Source of the DNA: an uncultured Selenomonadaceae bacterium | GTDB lineage: Bacteria > Bacillota > Negativicutes > Selenomonadales > Selenomonadaceae | Direction of reading: 5' to 3' | Assembly: GCA_905233135.1 (NCBI GenBank) | Contig: CAJOCQ010000001.1 | Location: 124,001 to 188,000, forward strand | DNA: 64,000 nucleotides | In this document: positions 33,712-43,726 of the stretch, piece after piece | Layout of the letters: each line of letters opens with the position of its first letter | How positions within the stretch are numbered: position 1 is the stretch's first letter | Made by a program: the position numbers and the translations under genes | Notes under the pieces: generated by a model | What the model was told of the DNA's origin: nothing | Databases searched by the model: none | The model's input: only the letters and a program-made list of their open reading frames with translations

Positions 33712-35276
33712 TCAAACTCAATCGTAGCAGGCGGCTTTGAAGTGCAATCGTACAGAACGCGGTTTACGCCTTTAACTTCATTAACAATTCTGTTTGCAAC
33801 GGTGTTTAAAATTTTCCAGTCAAGCTGCGCTGCCTCCGCCGTCATAAAATCGCTCGTCAAAACTGCGCGAAGTACAATCGCAAAATCATAAGTGCGCCCG
33901 TCGCCCATAACTCCGACACTGCGCATATTTGTAAGCGCGGCGAAATATTGTCCCAACTCCTGCGCAATTCCCGCGCGCGCAATTTCTTCCCTGTAAATAA
34001 AATCCGCGTCTTGTACTATTTTAATTTTTTCGGCGGTAACTTCGCCAATAATTCTAATCCCCAAGCCGGGTCCGGGAAATGGTTGACGGCTGACGATATT
34101 TTCAGGCAAGCCGAGTTGACGCCCCGCCTCTCTTACTTCGTCTTTGAATAAAAGTCTTAAAGGTTCAACAATTTCTTTAAAGTCAACAAAATCAGGCAAG
34201 CCGCCGACATTGTGATGAGATTTTATCACGGCAGATTTTCCCAAGCCACTCTCGATAACGTCGGGGTAAATCGTGCCTTGAACAAGATAATCAACCGCGC
34301 CGATTTTTTTGGCAATTTCTTCAAAGACTCTTATAAATTCTTCGCCGATAATTTTTCTTTTGCGTTCAGGGTCTGTAACGCCTTGCAACTTGCTTAAAAA
34401 TCTTTCGCCCGCGTCAACTTTTATAAAATTTAAATCGTAATTCTTGAAAACTTCTTCGACTTCGACGGCTTCATTTTTTCTCAATAAGCCGTGATCCACG
34501 AACACGCAAGTTAAATTTTTGCCGACAGCTTTACTCAACATAACCGCCGCAACGCTTGAATCGACGCCGCCGCTCAACGCACATAAAACTTTGCCGCCGC
34601 CGATTTTATTTTTGAGTTCGGAAATTGTATCGGCAACGAAAGTATCCATTTTCCAATTTCTTTTACAGCCGCAAATTTCCACGAAGTTTGACAAAATTTT
34701 TTTACCTTCGACAGTATGCAAGACTTCGGGGTGAAATTGCACGGCGTAAAGATTTTTGGCGGGATTTTCAGCCGCCGCAACGGGGCAATTTTCGCTCGAC
34801 GCGGTTGCAACAAAATCTTTTGGCAAATCAAAAATTCTGTCAGTATGACTCATCCAAACAACGGTATTTTTTTCGACGCCGCTAAAAAGTTTTGACGCGC
34901 CGCTAATTTTAATTTGAGTTTTGCCGTATTCGCTGACTTCAGATTTTTTTACACTGCCGCCCAAAACGTGCGTCATTGCCTGCGCACCGTAACAAATCCC
35001 CAAAACAGGTACATTCAAATTAAAAAGTTCGGCAGGCGGCAAGCTGGAATTTTTTTCGTAAACGCTCTGCGGTCCGCCCGTCAAAATAATTCCTTCGAGC
35101 GGCAAATTTTTTATCGCAGAAAAATTTATCGCAGTACCCAAGCCGCTTTTAACGTTTTTATCAGATTTACTTTCGCCGTCGGTCAAGGTATGAACTTCGC
35201 AGTAAACGTTATTTTCACGCACGCGCCGCGCTATCAGTTGGTTGTATTGCCCGCCAAAATCTAATACTAAAATCAT
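33708..35276 (-). CDS. guaA: GMP synthase (glutamine-hydrolysing)
   Basis: GuaA converts XMP to GMP using glutamine and ATP. Residues 1-195 are the class I amidotransferase (catalytic Cys in GICYGAQ, His in QFHPEVLHT). The ATP-pyrophosphatase domain follows with the P-loop LSGGVDSS, then the dimerisation domain ending [11 protein letters not shown]. It is 522 residues, close to the usual length. The ATG has GGGAG upstream. Upstream lies a simple-repeat hairpin rather than a recognisable guanine riboswitch. Confidence 0.98.
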   Translation of the reverse strand: MILVLDFGGQYNQLIARRVRENNVYCEVHTLTDGESKSDKNVKSGLGTAINFSAIKNLPLEGIILTGGPQSVYEKNSSLPPAELFNLNVPVLGICYGAQAMTHVLGGSVKKSEVSEYGKTQIKISGASKLFSGVEKNTVVWMSHTDRIFDLPKDFVATASSENCPVAAAENPAKNLYAVQFHPEVLHTVEGKKILSNFVEICGCKRNWKMDTFVADTISELKNKIGGGKVLCALSGGVDSSVAAVMLSKAVGKNLTCVFVDHGLLRKNEAVEVEEVFKNYDLNFIKVDAGERFLSKLQGVTDPERKRKIIGEEFIRVFEEIAKKIGAVDYLVQGTIYPDVIESGLGKSAVIKSHHNVGGLPDFVDFKEIVEPLRLLFKDEVREAGRQLGLPENIVSRQPFPGPGLGIRIIGEVTAEKIKIVQDADFIYREEIARAGIAQELGQYFAALTNMRSVGVMGDGRTYDFAIVLRAVLTSDFMTAEAAQLDWKILNTVANRIVNEVKGVNRVLYDCTSKPPATIEFE

Positions 35277-35300
35277 AAAAAATCTCCCTTCGGTCGTTTT

Positions 35301-35360
35301 TTAGGTGCTAGGTTTTAGGTGTCAGGTGTTAGGGACTTTTGCCTAATGCCTAAATCTAAA
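35301..35360. repeat. Simple-repeat hairpin upstream of guaA
   Basis: TAGGTGCTAGGTTTTAGGTG and CAGGTGTTAGG units (35301-35333) are followed by GCCTAATGCCTAAATCTAAA, which can pair back to them. It probably terminates the preceding GHKL gene. Confidence 0.6.
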
Positions 35361-35388
35361 TTCGCAACGTCAAAATTTTTTCCTGCCT

Positions 35389-36687
35389 TCAGGTTGCGAA
35401 ATGCAACGCGCTTTTTTCTTGCCAAGAAATAAAAATTTTAAAGCCGTCGTCCGTCTGCGAAGTTTTAATATTGGCGGAATATTTTTCGGCGAAAGTTTCT
35501 GCAACGGACATATCTTGAACGGGCGAATTTTCAAGCGGCACAAGAATTTCAAGCGCAATTTGATTTTCCAAGCCTTGAATGCCTATAAAAAATTCGCGCA
35601 GATTTTCCGGCGCAGATTTTAATTTTTCAAAAGTTTGTCCGATTAAATCCGCCAATAAAACCGCAAAGTCCATTTCCTCGACAAAAAGATTTTCAGGCAA
35701 AAATATTTTCTGCGTGACTTTGATTTTAAATTCTTCCGCCTTGCGCTTGTAAATCAAAAATACGGCGTTCAACAGCGGTATCGACGTAAAAAAATTATTG
35801 TGCATTTCGCGCAGAGTTTTAATTTGTTCCTTGATAAAATTCAGCGCGTCATTTTTTTTGCCGCCGTCCAACATTTCAGAAATTTTCCCGTAATTGCGCC
35901 GCAAATATAATCTGTAGCTGTCAACTTGTTTTTGGTTTTCCCTAATCAGTGAATCATAAAGTTTCAGCGTTTCCAGTTGGTGATTTAAAATTTTCGTAAC
36001 GGCTGAATTTTGTTGCAGTTCTTCAAGTTGCCTGTTTGAAATTCTAACCGCGCGGTACATTAAAAAGAAAAACAGCGGGATTAAAAAGCGCAAAATTTGT
36101 TCTTTGAAAGTCACGTAATTTTCAACGCCCGCTATTGGCAACACGCAACCTATAAAAATTGCAACGGGCATTACCGTTATATATTTGCTTAACGGACTGT
36201 TAAAAAGTTCCCGCGAAAACCAAAGTAAGTTGCCAAAAATTTCTATTTCTTTGCGAATTAAAAGCAGTACCGTCGAAATATACCAAACGCCTTGAAAAAA
36301 CATTGCCTCAAGCGGCACTTCAATTTGAAAAATTTTCACGCCCATTGCAACAACCGTATGAATCATTATGCTCCAAAGTGCTTGAATCCCGATAACAAAA
36401 ATATGCAGAGAAATTTTCGCCCGTATCATAACGATTGAAATTAAAGCGTACGGCAACCAGCCGACTATAAAAATTATTTTGTACAGCCAAACATTTAAGC
36501 CGACTTGCAAAAATATCGCCGCAATAATTCCGAAACTTGCGACGCTCCAAATTAAAATTCGCTGCCAAAATTTTTCAATTTCGCCCGCCGTCATTTCTGC
36601 GCGAAATGGTAAGTATCTGAAGTACGCGCCCGAAATTTGAATTAATGTTACATTGAATGCAAACCATAACGCCGCAAGCATAATCAA
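35389..36687 (-). CDS. Membrane protein, degenerate GHKL sensor-kinase paralogue
   Basis: A 432-residue protein with about six to seven membrane segments in residues 1-220 and a cytoplasmic C-terminal part. It has the same layout as its upstream neighbour. The position of the GHKL N-box reads LLADLIGQTFEKLKSA, without the Asn residues needed to bind Mg-ATP, and no glycine-rich G-box is present. The helical region before it (SYRLYLRRNYGKI) lacks a phosphoacceptor His. It is therefore probably a pseudokinase that pairs with the upstream protein; the pairing is inference. Its ATG overlaps the upstream stop by ATGA. Confidence 0.75.
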   Translation of the reverse strand: MIMLAALWFAFNVTLIQISGAYFRYLPFRAEMTAGEIEKFWQRILIWSVASFGIIAAIFLQVGLNVWLYKIIFIVGWLPYALISIVMIRAKISLHIFVIGIQALWSIMIHTVVAMGVKIFQIEVPLEAMFFQGVWYISTVLLLIRKEIEIFGNLLWFSRELFNSPLSKYITVMPVAIFIGCVLPIAGVENYVTFKEQILRFLIPLFFFLMYRAVRISNRQLEELQQNSAVTKILNHQLETLKLYDSLIRENQKQVDSYRLYLRRNYGKISEMLDGGKKNDALNFIKEQIKTLREMHNNFFTSIPLLNAVFLIYKRKAEEFKIKVTQKIFLPENLFVEEMDFAVLLADLIGQTFEKLKSAPENLREFFIGIQGLENQIALEILVPLENSPVQDMSVAETFAEKYSANIKTSQTDDGFKIFISWQEKSALHFAT

Positions 36688-37979
36688 GCCTCCTTGTACA
36701 GCATAACGTGTACATAATCTTCAATGTGCAAAAATTCAACGTGTACTTTGTACTTGCTGATAAAATTTTTTAGCGTAGTCATTCCGACGCCGTGATTTTC
36801 TGGCAAGCCGTCCGTGCCAATTTTTAAATCGCCTTCAAAGTGGTTGGAAATTTCAAGGACAGATTTTTCAGTTGTAGTGTTGATAATAACTGAGATACTG
36901 CGCCGCCCTTGCGGCTGAATTTTCGAGGCGTTAATTGCATTTTCTAAAAGGTTTGAAAGTAAAATTGCAAAATCTTTTTCGTCGGCGGGATTGAGTTCCA
37001 ACAAATTTATTTCGTGCGAAAATTTAATATCGTAATGTTTCGCTTGTTCGGCGTAAATCGAAAGTGAAGCATTAATCAGCGGCGCGGCGCAGAAAGAAAT
37101 TATTTTCGTTGCCTGAAGTTTTTCCGCCTGTTGCTTAATAAAATTTTGCGCGTCGTCAACTTCATCGTTCAAAATCATTTGGTAAAGTTGCAGATAATTT
37201 TGCTGAAGATTTTCGCGCAGGTTCTGCATTTGCCGCGCCGAATCTTGAATTAAATTGCTGTGATAATTCAGCGAAGCAACCTGCTCCTCAAGCAAGCGCA
37301 CATTGTTAAAAGTTTTTTGGTTATCGTAAAAAAGTTTGGAGCCGAGCGAAACATATTTATGAATTAAAATAAATGCAACCAACAAGTACAGCCGCGAAAA
37401 TCTTTCTGTCCACGAATGAAATAATTCCGCGTCCGCCCATAAAAATAAATGCCCCGTCATCATTACAAGCGGCAAAATCGCAATGTACAAGCCGAGCGGG
37501 CGACTTTCAAAAAGTTGCGTTTCAGGCAATATTTGAGTAAAAATTTTTTTCTCAAGCGGCAACATTAAAATAAAAAGCGTCAAGTACATCGCCGAATGAC
37601 GCAATAAAATTTCTTCAGGCGACAATTTTTCAAAAAATGCAACGTCGATTAATGCCGCCCAATTATTTTGCAGGATTGACCAAATTGCAACCATTCCCAA
37701 AACAAAAATATGCTGCGCCTTCGGGCGGCGAATCGTCCACATTAAAATTACAAAATGCGGCAACCATAAAATCATTAAAATTGCTTTGTACGTTGCCGCC
37801 GTCGCGCCGAATGTGTCGAAAATTAAACAGTACACCAAAATTAAAAAAGCACTTAATATACAAGACCTGTAGAAAAAGTGCCGTGATTCAGTTTTTGAAA
37901 TTTGCGCGTTGAACGCCAAATAGCGGAGGTACGAATCCGAAAGTTGCATAAGCGCAACGAGCGCGGACAGCAAAACCAT
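36684..37979 (-). CDS. Membrane GHKL-domain protein (AgrC/LytS-like) without phosphoacceptor His
   Basis: A 431-residue protein with about six membrane segments (1-215), a helical linker and a C-terminal GHKL ATPase domain. The N-box is LLSNLLENAINASK and the G-box is NHGVGMTTLKNFI, so ATP binding looks intact. Where AgrC-type kinases have a RHD motif, the linker reads NLRENLQQNY, so no dimerisation-domain His is visible. No response regulator is adjacent. It lies between a symporter gene and its degenerate paralogue, so these three may form one sensing unit. Confidence 0.78.
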   Translation of the reverse strand: MVLLSALVALMQLSDSYLRYLAFNAQISKTESRHFFYRSCILSAFLILVYCLIFDTFGATAATYKAILMILWLPHFVILMWTIRRPKAQHIFVLGMVAIWSILQNNWAALIDVAFFEKLSPEEILLRHSAMYLTLFILMLPLEKKIFTQILPETQLFESRPLGLYIAILPLVMMTGHLFLWADAELFHSWTERFSRLYLLVAFILIHKYVSLGSKLFYDNQKTFNNVRLLEEQVASLNYHSNLIQDSARQMQNLRENLQQNYLQLYQMILNDEVDDAQNFIKQQAEKLQATKIISFCAAPLINASLSIYAEQAKHYDIKFSHEINLLELNPADEKDFAILLSNLLENAINASKIQPQGRRSISVIINTTTEKSVLEISNHFEGDLKIGTDGLPENHGVGMTTLKNFISKYKVHVEFLHIEDYVHVMLYKEA

Positions 37980-38021
37980 TTAATTCGCTCCTTTCGTTTT
38001 GCTGAATACCAATGTTAAATA

Positions 38022-38076
38022 AAGGAAACAGGAAAGCAGGGGACAGTTTTTTTTTAGCTCCTGTATCCTGTTTCCT
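38022..38076. repeat. Simple-repeat hairpin after the symporter gene
   Basis: AGGAAACAGGAAAGCAGGGGACAG (arm, 38023-38046) is separated by nine T from CTCCTGTATCCTGTTTCCT. On the minus strand it acts as a long terminator-like hairpin. Confidence 0.65.
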
Positions 38077-39649
38077 AATTTACTTTTTGCGCAAAATCGT
38101 ATAAATCGCAATCACGAATTATAAGCGCGGCAATTCCCGAAGCATTTACAACAAAAATATCTGCAATCATCATTGTGCCTATTGCGTCCAAAGAAAATTC
38201 AAGTTGCGTCAGTAAAAGCCCCAACATTGCAAGAGTCCCGCCGCTGCCGCTGCTCGCCGAAATTGCAAGCTGTATCGACAAAAACACAATTATAAATAAT
38301 TGCGGAATTGTAATTTGCGCCCCCGAAAATTCCGCCGCAAAAAATGCACAAGTTACAAAACCTATCAACATTGTTGCAGGGCAAAGCGCGTGCGAAAGCG
38401 GTATATAAAAATCACAAAGCAACGGCGACATTTTCAATTCTTTTTTGCAAATGTCAATGTTTTTGGGCATTGCCGCCGCGCCGCTGCCCGTCGTAAACGA
38501 AATTAAAACGGCAGGGTAAATTTTTTTCAGGAAGTCCGAAATTTTCACGCCGTGTTGAATCGAAATTTTTAACAGCATTATCAAACTTACGAAAATAAAC
38601 AAAACATATTCCGCCGCAATAACTTTCCAAACGCTTAAAATTTCCGAAATTGAATACAACAAAATTGTTTTGAAGATACAAAGAAAAATTATCGCAGGAA
38701 TTATTTTGAAAATTATCTGCACCAATTCAAAAATAATCTGTTGCGCGTTTATAATTAATTTTTTAATTTCGCTGATGCGGTCGCCCAAAATCGTTATACA
38801 AATTCCCGTAAGCAATGCCATAAATACAATTTGCAAAACTTTTCCGTCGTAGAAAGGCTCAATGATATTTTGCGGGATTATCGACAAAATTAATGCAAAA
38901 ATTTTTTGCAGTTCAATGGAATTACCTTGCAAGAATTGTCCCTGAAAATCAAAATTTATTACGGGGAAAAATATAGAACAAACTAAAATTGAAACAACTG
39001 CAATAAAAATTAAAATTGCCAAAAATCTTTTTAAAGTTTTTGCGCCGAGTTCGTGCAGTACCGTTACATTTTCAATCGCGCTGATACTTGCAACGATAGA
39101 AATAAAAATCAGCGGGGTATTTACCGCAATAATTGCGCCGAACAATGAATTTAAAAGCGGCGTCACGAAACTTTCAATAATAATTTTTTGCGTCGGTTCA
39201 GAAAAATTATCTGCAAGCAGCGCGGTAAAAATTGCAAGCAAAATTGAAATGGTAACCGAGCCGCCGGGAATTTTTAATTTTTTAATTTCTTTGGCGGCGA
39301 AGGCGTTAATTTCGTTGCAGCCGTTTTCATAGCTGTAAACTACGCCTGCCTGTTCGTAGTTCAAAAGATTCTGCATAACGTTTGCAGAAAAAATATTTTC
39401 TTCGCTGTCGTCTTCAAGCGGATTGTAAGGAGTGCCTTTGATTTTTATTAAAATTTTCGGCGTGCCGAACCATTTTCTGACAAAAAATTTAAATTCGTAG
39501 TCTTCACCAAATTTTTCTTGATAACGCAATAAAGATTCTTCCAAAATCAAACAAAGTTTTAATTTGTCTTTTTTCGGAACTTTTACTGCGTCAAAAAATT
39601 TTTCAACGGTTGCGATAGCAGCGTCAATATTTTTGTTGCTAAGTTTCAA
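38075..39649 (-). CDS. Dicarboxylate/amino acid:cation symporter with fused N-terminal HATPase-like domain
   Basis: Residues from about 130 onward form an SDF/DAACS transporter (Glt family). It has eight or more membrane segments and re-entrant loop motifs SFTTGSGAAAMP and SASSGSGGTLAM, corresponding to the serine-rich and substrate/cation sites. This family couples uptake of glutamate, aspartate or C4-dicarboxylates to Na+ or H+. The first 130 residues are soluble; KLKLCLILEESLLRYQEK resembles the helix of GHKL/anti-sigma ATPase domains, but a complete ATP site is not evident. The ATG/leader lies close after the FkbM gene stop. Two GHKL membrane proteins follow. Confidence 0.85.
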   Translation of the reverse strand: MKLSNKNIDAAIATVEKFFDAVKVPKKDKLKLCLILEESLLRYQEKFGEDYEFKFFVRKWFGTPKILIKIKGTPYNPLEDDSEENIFSANVMQNLLNYEQAGVVYSYENGCNEINAFAAKEIKKLKIPGGSVTISILLAIFTALLADNFSEPTQKIIIESFVTPLLNSLFGAIIAVNTPLIFISIVASISAIENVTVLHELGAKTLKRFLAILIFIAVVSILVCSIFFPVINFDFQGQFLQGNSIELQKIFALILSIIPQNIIEPFYDGKVLQIVFMALLTGICITILGDRISEIKKLIINAQQIIFELVQIIFKIIPAIIFLCIFKTILLYSISEILSVWKVIAAEYVLFIFVSLIMLLKISIQHGVKISDFLKKIYPAVLISFTTGSGAAAMPKNIDICKKELKMSPLLCDFYIPLSHALCPATMLIGFVTCAFFAAEFSGAQITIPQLFIIVFLSIQLAISASSGSGGTLAMLGLLLTQLEFSLDAIGTMMIADIFVVNASGIAALIIRDCDLYDFAQKVN

Positions 39650-39664
39650 AGAGTTATCACCTTT

Positions 39665-40573
39665 TTAAGATTTTTTAATTAAAAAAATATCGCCTACTTG
39701 ACGGGGATAATCTTGATATTCCCAAAGTTTTTCAATCGGCTGTACTTCCAAATTACTGAAATTTTTAGAACCGGGAAGTAAAATATAACTGCCGTAAAGT
39801 TCAGATAAAAGCGACATCCATTTTTCAAAAAAGCCTGATTTTTTGTAAACGTGCGGATTAAATTCCATAAAAATTGGCGCGGGATTTTTGCGCAAAATAT
39901 TTTGCGCACCAATTAAAACTTGCGGCTCAAATCCTTCAGTATCAATCCAAATGTATCTTATATCTTCCGCCGCCAAGTTTTTTTCTTCAAAATATTTATC
40001 CAGCGAAATAATTTTTATTATTTCAGACGGCGAATTTTTATCGCCCAAAATACTGTTACCGCCGGGATTGGTAGGATTCCGATACATAGTTTCTTCGCTT
40101 TCTTCAAGACCTAGCCCGAAATTTTCAGCAGTAGCTTTTTCTTCTATATCGTTAAGAATTAAGTTTACGCGGAGGAGTTTAAAATTTTCGGCGTCAGGTT
40201 CAAAGGCAAGCAGTTTTAAATTCGGCGTCAACTTTTTCAAAAAATAAATTCCCGTCGTACCGATATTCGCGCCCAAATCCAAAAATAAGCCGTTGCTGTC
40301 ATCAACTTGATAATATTTTTGCGCCAATTCGTGGAAAATTTTCATATCGTTTTCAGCCCAATTTCGGCGACAGTCACACATATAAGCTATAATTGTAATA
40401 TCATTGGATGTTGCAATATAATTTAAACCATCATCCGTTGTGCAAGTTGTAAAATAATTAAGCTGTCTGCCTAATTGAAACAACAAATGGCGGTATATCA
40501 CCGCCCTCCCCCCCGTTGGGGTTGACAATTCCAAAAACTGCGGCGGGGTGATTAAGCCAACTTGAAATATCAA
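39665..40573 (-). CDS. FkbM-family methyltransferase, C-terminal part of a frameshifted gene
   Basis: The SAM-dependent FkbM domain is intact: LFLDLGANIGTTGIYF, LLAFEPDAENFKLLRVNL, a DTEG motif in WIDTEGFEP and MEFNPH. Such enzymes O-methylate sugars or lipids of cell-surface or secondary products. The 5' boundary of this frame is artificial: residues upstream of RAVIYRH are out of frame with the real N-terminus encoded by 40458-40802. Removing one G from the seven-G run (minus strand, 40508-40514) would join both frames into a 378-residue protein. It may be a phase-variable gene, a pseudogene or a sequence error. Confidence 0.8.
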   Translation of the reverse strand: MIFQVGLITPPQFLELSTPTGGRAVIYRHLLFQLGRQLNYFTTCTTDDGLNYIATSNDITIIAYMCDCRRNWAENDMKIFHELAQKYYQVDDSNGLFLDLGANIGTTGIYFLKKLTPNLKLLAFEPDAENFKLLRVNLILNDIEEKATAENFGLGLEESEETMYRNPTNPGGNSILGDKNSPSEIIKIISLDKYFEEKNLAAEDIRYIWIDTEGFEPQVLIGAQNILRKNPAPIFMEFNPHVYKKSGFFEKWMSLLSELYGSYILLPGSKNFSNLEVQPIEKLWEYQDYPRQVGDIFLIKKS

Positions 40574-40802
40574 GCGCGAAAATTACACGTTCCGCCGCAA
40601 TGTTCATAAACTGAATCATTGTATTAAAAAATTGGCGCGCGCCCTGTTCAAAAATAAAAAGATAATCCCAAGATTTTTCAAGCAATAAATTTTTGTCGCT
40701 TGCAGGAGTAATGGTGCCGACGATTTCATAATTTTTCGTAATGGTAATTTGTTCCAGCCATTGCTTGGAATTTCCAACATAATCACAAACTAAAATTTTC
40801 AT
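40458..40802 (-). CDS. N-terminal part of the frameshifted FkbM-family gene
   Basis: This 114-residue frame begins with the true start (ATG at 40802, GAGGTGG seven bases upstream, one base after the argH stop). It reads MKILVCDYVGNSKQWL as a Rossmann-like opening and continues to WLNHPAAVFGIVNPNGG, where it meets a run of seven G and shifts out of frame, ending after about 18 unrelated residues. The remaining protein is encoded by 39665-40573. As read, it lacks the methyltransferase domain. Confidence 0.75.
   Translation of the reverse strand: MKILVCDYVGNSKQWLEQITITKNYEIVGTITPASDKNLLLEKSWDYLFIFEQGARQFFNTMIQFMNIAAERVIFALDISSWLNHPAAVFGIVNPNGGEGGDIPPFVVSIRQTA
40508..40514. repeat. Homopolymer C7/G7 at the FkbM frameshift
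   Basis: Seven consecutive C on the plus strand (G on the coding strand). A six-base tract would restore one continuous frame, so this is a candidate slipped-strand switch. Confidence 0.7.
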
Positions 40803-40803
40803 T

Positions 40804-42195
40804 TTATTCCACCTCGCTAATCCATTCTCGCGCAGATTTAATTTGCATTTTGACTTGCTCGGCTGAAGTGCCGCCCAAAGAATTTCTGCTGTTTACGCAA
40901 GTTTCAGGCTTTATCGCTTCAAAAATATTTTCGTCAAATTCTGCGCAGAAATTTTTAAATTCTTCCAGCGTCAAATCTTTTAAGTAGCAATTTTTTTCAA
41001 TGCAATAATGGACGATTTTACCGCTGATTTCGTGCGCTTGCCTGAATGGAATATTTTTCTTAACAAGATAATCTGCAAGGTCTGTAGCGTTGGAAAAATC
41101 TTCCTCGACTGCGCGGCGCATATTTTCGGCTTTAACTTTCATACCCGCTACAATCTGCGCGAAGACAGCCAAACTAAATTTAACAGTGTCTATTGCGTCA
41201 AAAAGCCCTTCCTTATCTTCTTGTAAATCTTTGTTGTAAGCAAGCGGCAAGGCTTTAACCGTCGTCAACATTGCCGTTAAGTGCCCGATAACGCGCCCCG
41301 TTTTGCCGCGTACAAGTTCGGGAACGTCAGGATTTTTTTTCTGCGGCATCATTGAAGAGCCCGTGCAGTGCGCGTCGTCAAGTTCAATAAAATTAAATTC
41401 CCTGCTGCACCATAAAATAATTTCTTCGCTGAATCTTGAAAGGTGTACCATTAAAATTGACGCCGCCGCCAAAAATTCCAAAATATAATCCCTGTCTGAA
41501 ACCGCGTCCAAACTGTTTAAATAAATTGCGTCAAAGTCCAATTCGTCCGCAACAAATTTTCTGTCAATCGGCAAAGTTGTCCCCGCCAACGCGCCCGCGC
41601 CGAGCGGCATTATATCTGCCCTGTCGTACACGCCGCAAAATCTGTCAGAATCCCTTTGCAACATTTCAAAATACGCCATTAAATGATGAGAAAATAAAAT
41701 TGGCTGCGCCCTTTGCAAGTGCGTATAGCCCGGCATTATTACCGAAATATTTTTTTCAGCCGCGCTGACCAATTCTTTCTGCAACGCAATTATCAAGCTT
41801 TGAATTTCTGTAACCTGCCGCCTGACGTATAAATGCATATCAAGCGCAACTTGGTCATTGCGACTGCGCGCCGTATGCAAACGCCCGCCCGCGTCTCCAA
41901 TTTCTTTTGTAAGTGCGCTTTCAATGTTCATATGAATATCTTCAAGTTCGGATTTAAATTCAAATTCGTCCGCCTTAATCTGCGCCTTAATTTTTTTCAA
42001 GCCCGCAATAATTTTTTCGGCGTCGTCATTTGAAATAATTCCGCACTTCGCAAGCATTTTTGCATGAGCGATTGAGCCTTTAATATCTTCGCGGTAAAGT
42101 CTTTTATCAAAATCTATCGACGCCTGAAAATCGTTAATCATTTCGTCGGTAGATTTTTCAAAACGCCCGCCCCAAAGTTTTTCGCTAATGATCAT
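40804..42195 (-). CDS. argH: Argininosuccinate lyase
   Basis: ArgH splits argininosuccinate into arginine and fumarate. The 463-residue protein carries [37 protein letters not shown] and the signature [12 protein letters not shown] with the catalytic Ser. The ATG at 42195 follows AAAGGGGACG; the 19 residues possible upstream are translated simple repeat and are not coding. It follows argG on the same strand, with a repeat hairpin in between. Confidence 0.97.
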   Translation of the reverse strand: MIISEKLWGGRFEKSTDEMINDFQASIDFDKRLYREDIKGSIAHAKMLAKCGIISNDDAEKIIAGLKKIKAQIKADEFEFKSELEDIHMNIESALTKEIGDAGGRLHTARSRNDQVALDMHLYVRRQVTEIQSLIIALQKELVSAAEKNISVIMPGYTHLQRAQPILFSHHLMAYFEMLQRDSDRFCGVYDRADIMPLGAGALAGTTLPIDRKFVADELDFDAIYLNSLDAVSDRDYILEFLAAASILMVHLSRFSEEIILWCSREFNFIELDDAHCTGSSMMPQKKNPDVPELVRGKTGRVIGHLTAMLTTVKALPLAYNKDLQEDKEGLFDAIDTVKFSLAVFAQIVAGMKVKAENMRRAVEEDFSNATDLADYLVKKNIPFRQAHEISGKIVHYCIEKNCYLKDLTLEEFKNFCAEFDENIFEAIKPETCVNSRNSLGGTSAEQVKMQIKSAREWISEVE

Positions 42196-42210
42196 CGTCC
42201 CCTTTCTACT

Positions 42211-42296
42211 AAAAAGGGGAGAGTGAAAAGTGAAAAGTGGAAAGTTTTCCAAATCACTTTTCCCTTTTCCCTTTACACTTTCCCCTAAAAAATAAT
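42211..42296. repeat. Simple-repeat hairpin between argG and argH
   Basis: GGGGAGAGTGAAAAGTGAAA and AGTGGAAAG units (42216-42244) are followed by CACTTTTCCC, TTTTCCC, ACACTTTCCCC units (42255-42296), so the region forms a long purine/pyrimidine hairpin. Confidence 0.65.
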
Positions 42297-42309
42297 TTTT
42301 TCCGAAAAA

Positions 42310-43509
42310 TTATTTTTTATTTACCAATGCACGAACTTTAAGCGGTAAACCGAAAAGATTAATAAAGCCCGTAGCGTCCGCTTGGTTGTAAACGTCGTCA
42401 TGCTCGAATGTTACAAATTCTTGACTGTACAAAGAATATTGAGACTTCGCGCCCGCTGAAATAATATTGCCCTTGTAAAGTTTAAGTTTGACAGTGCCTG
42501 TAACTGTTTTTTGTGTTTCGTCAACAAACGCCGCCAACGCCTCGCGCAGCGGTGCAAACCACATACCGTCATAAACCAATTCGCCGTATTTAATCCCAAC
42601 GTGTTGCTTGAAGTGGAAAGTTGCGCGGTCAAGGCACAAATATTCAAGTTCACGATGTGCATAATACAAAATTGAACCTGCAGGATTTTCATAAACGCCG
42701 CGACTTTTCATACCTACCAAACGATTTTCGCAAATGTCAACAATTCCAATTCCGTTACGTGCGCCAATTTCATTAAGCTCCGTAACAAGTGCAACAGAAT
42801 CTTTCTTGACGCCGTTAATTGCAACGGGAATACCTTTTTCAAAATCGACGGTAATTTCTTCGGGTTTATCGGGCGCGTCTTCGGGAGCCTTTGAAATTAA
42901 AAACATTGAATTATTCGGCGCGTTCCACGTGTCCTCAAGGTCGGAGCCTTCGTGCGACAAGTGCCAAATATTTCTGTCCATACTATATTTTTTATTATCG
43001 GTAGGAATTTCGATATTGTGCGCCTTTGCATATTCAATTTCGGCGGTACGTGAATCTAAATTCCATTCACGCCAAGGCGCAATAATTTTCAATTCGGGCG
43101 CAAGAGCTTTAACAGTCAATTCAAAGCGAACTTGATCATTGCCCTTGCCGGTTGCGCCGTGAGCAATGGCGTCCGCGCCTTCAGCCTTTGCAATTTCTAC
43201 AAGCTTTTTGGCAATTATCGGACGCGCAAAACTTGTACCGAGCAAATATTTTTCTTCGTAAACTGCGCCCGCCTTCAAAGTCGGGAAAATATAATTTTCA
43301 ATAAAATCTTTGGTCAAGTCTTCAATGAAAACTTTCGACGCACCGGATTTTAAAGCTTTATCGTGAACAACGTTTAACTCATCGCCCTGTCCAACGTCCG
43401 CGCAAACTGCAATAACTTCGCAGCCGTAATTTTCTTTCAGCCAAGGAATAATAACCGAAGTATCGAGCCCGCCCGAATATGCAAGTACAACTTTTTTAAC
43501 TTTTTCCAT
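42310..43509 (-). CDS. argG: Argininosuccinate synthase
   Basis: ArgG condenses citrulline and aspartate with ATP. The 399-residue protein begins [20 protein letters not shown] with the PP-loop SGGLDTS, and contains [13 protein letters not shown] and the [12 protein letters not shown] block. The ATG at 43509 has AAGGAAG nine bases upstream; upstream residues of the frame overlap the promoter and are not coding. A promoter lies 40-70 bases upstream. It probably heads an argG-argH-fkbM unit. Confidence 0.98.
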   Translation of the reverse strand: MEKVKKVVLAYSGGLDTSVIIPWLKENYGCEVIAVCADVGQGDELNVVHDKALKSGASKVFIEDLTKDFIENYIFPTLKAGAVYEEKYLLGTSFARPIIAKKLVEIAKAEGADAIAHGATGKGNDQVRFELTVKALAPELKIIAPWREWNLDSRTAEIEYAKAHNIEIPTDNKKYSMDRNIWHLSHEGSDLEDTWNAPNNSMFLISKAPEDAPDKPEEITVDFEKGIPVAINGVKKDSVALVTELNEIGARNGIGIVDICENRLVGMKSRGVYENPAGSILYYAHRELEYLCLDRATFHFKQHVGIKYGELVYDGMWFAPLREALAAFVDETQKTVTGTVKLKLYKGNIISAGAKSQYSLYSQEFVTFEHDDVYNQADATGFINLFGLPLKVRALVNKK

Positions 43510-43549
43510 TTTAAAACTTCCTTCCAAAATCCAATTAATTAACGGCGAA

Positions 43550-43578
43550 AGTTTAGCAAAAAATTTATCAAGCGTCAA
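43550..43578 (-). promoter_or_regulatory. Sigma-70 promoter of argG
   Basis: On the minus strand TTGACG (43573-43578), 17 bases, TAAACT (43550-43555). No ARG-box-like operator is evident. Confidence 0.6.
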
Positions 43579-43593
43579 ATTATCTGTAAAATA

Positions 43594-43665
43594 AGAAACA
43601 GGAATTAGGGAACAGGGAACAGGGAACAGGGAATTTAAAAACTGTCTCCTGTCAACTGTTTCCTA
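43594..43665. repeat. Simple-repeat hairpin between divergent argG and chemoreceptor genes
   Basis: AAACAGGAATTAGGG and four GGGAACA units (43596-43632) face ACTGTCTCCTGTCAACTGTTTCCT (43641-43664). This is unusual because it lies between two divergent genes, not at a gene end. Confidence 0.65.
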
Positions 43666-43726
43666 AAAATCCGACTTGTCATAAAAAAATTTAAAAATGT
43701 AAATTGTAAGCCATATTCTAGCAGGA

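Noticed and set aside
35277-35388. Purine riboswitch upstream of guaA
   Set aside because: The region is a simple-repeat hairpin with no purine aptamer core.
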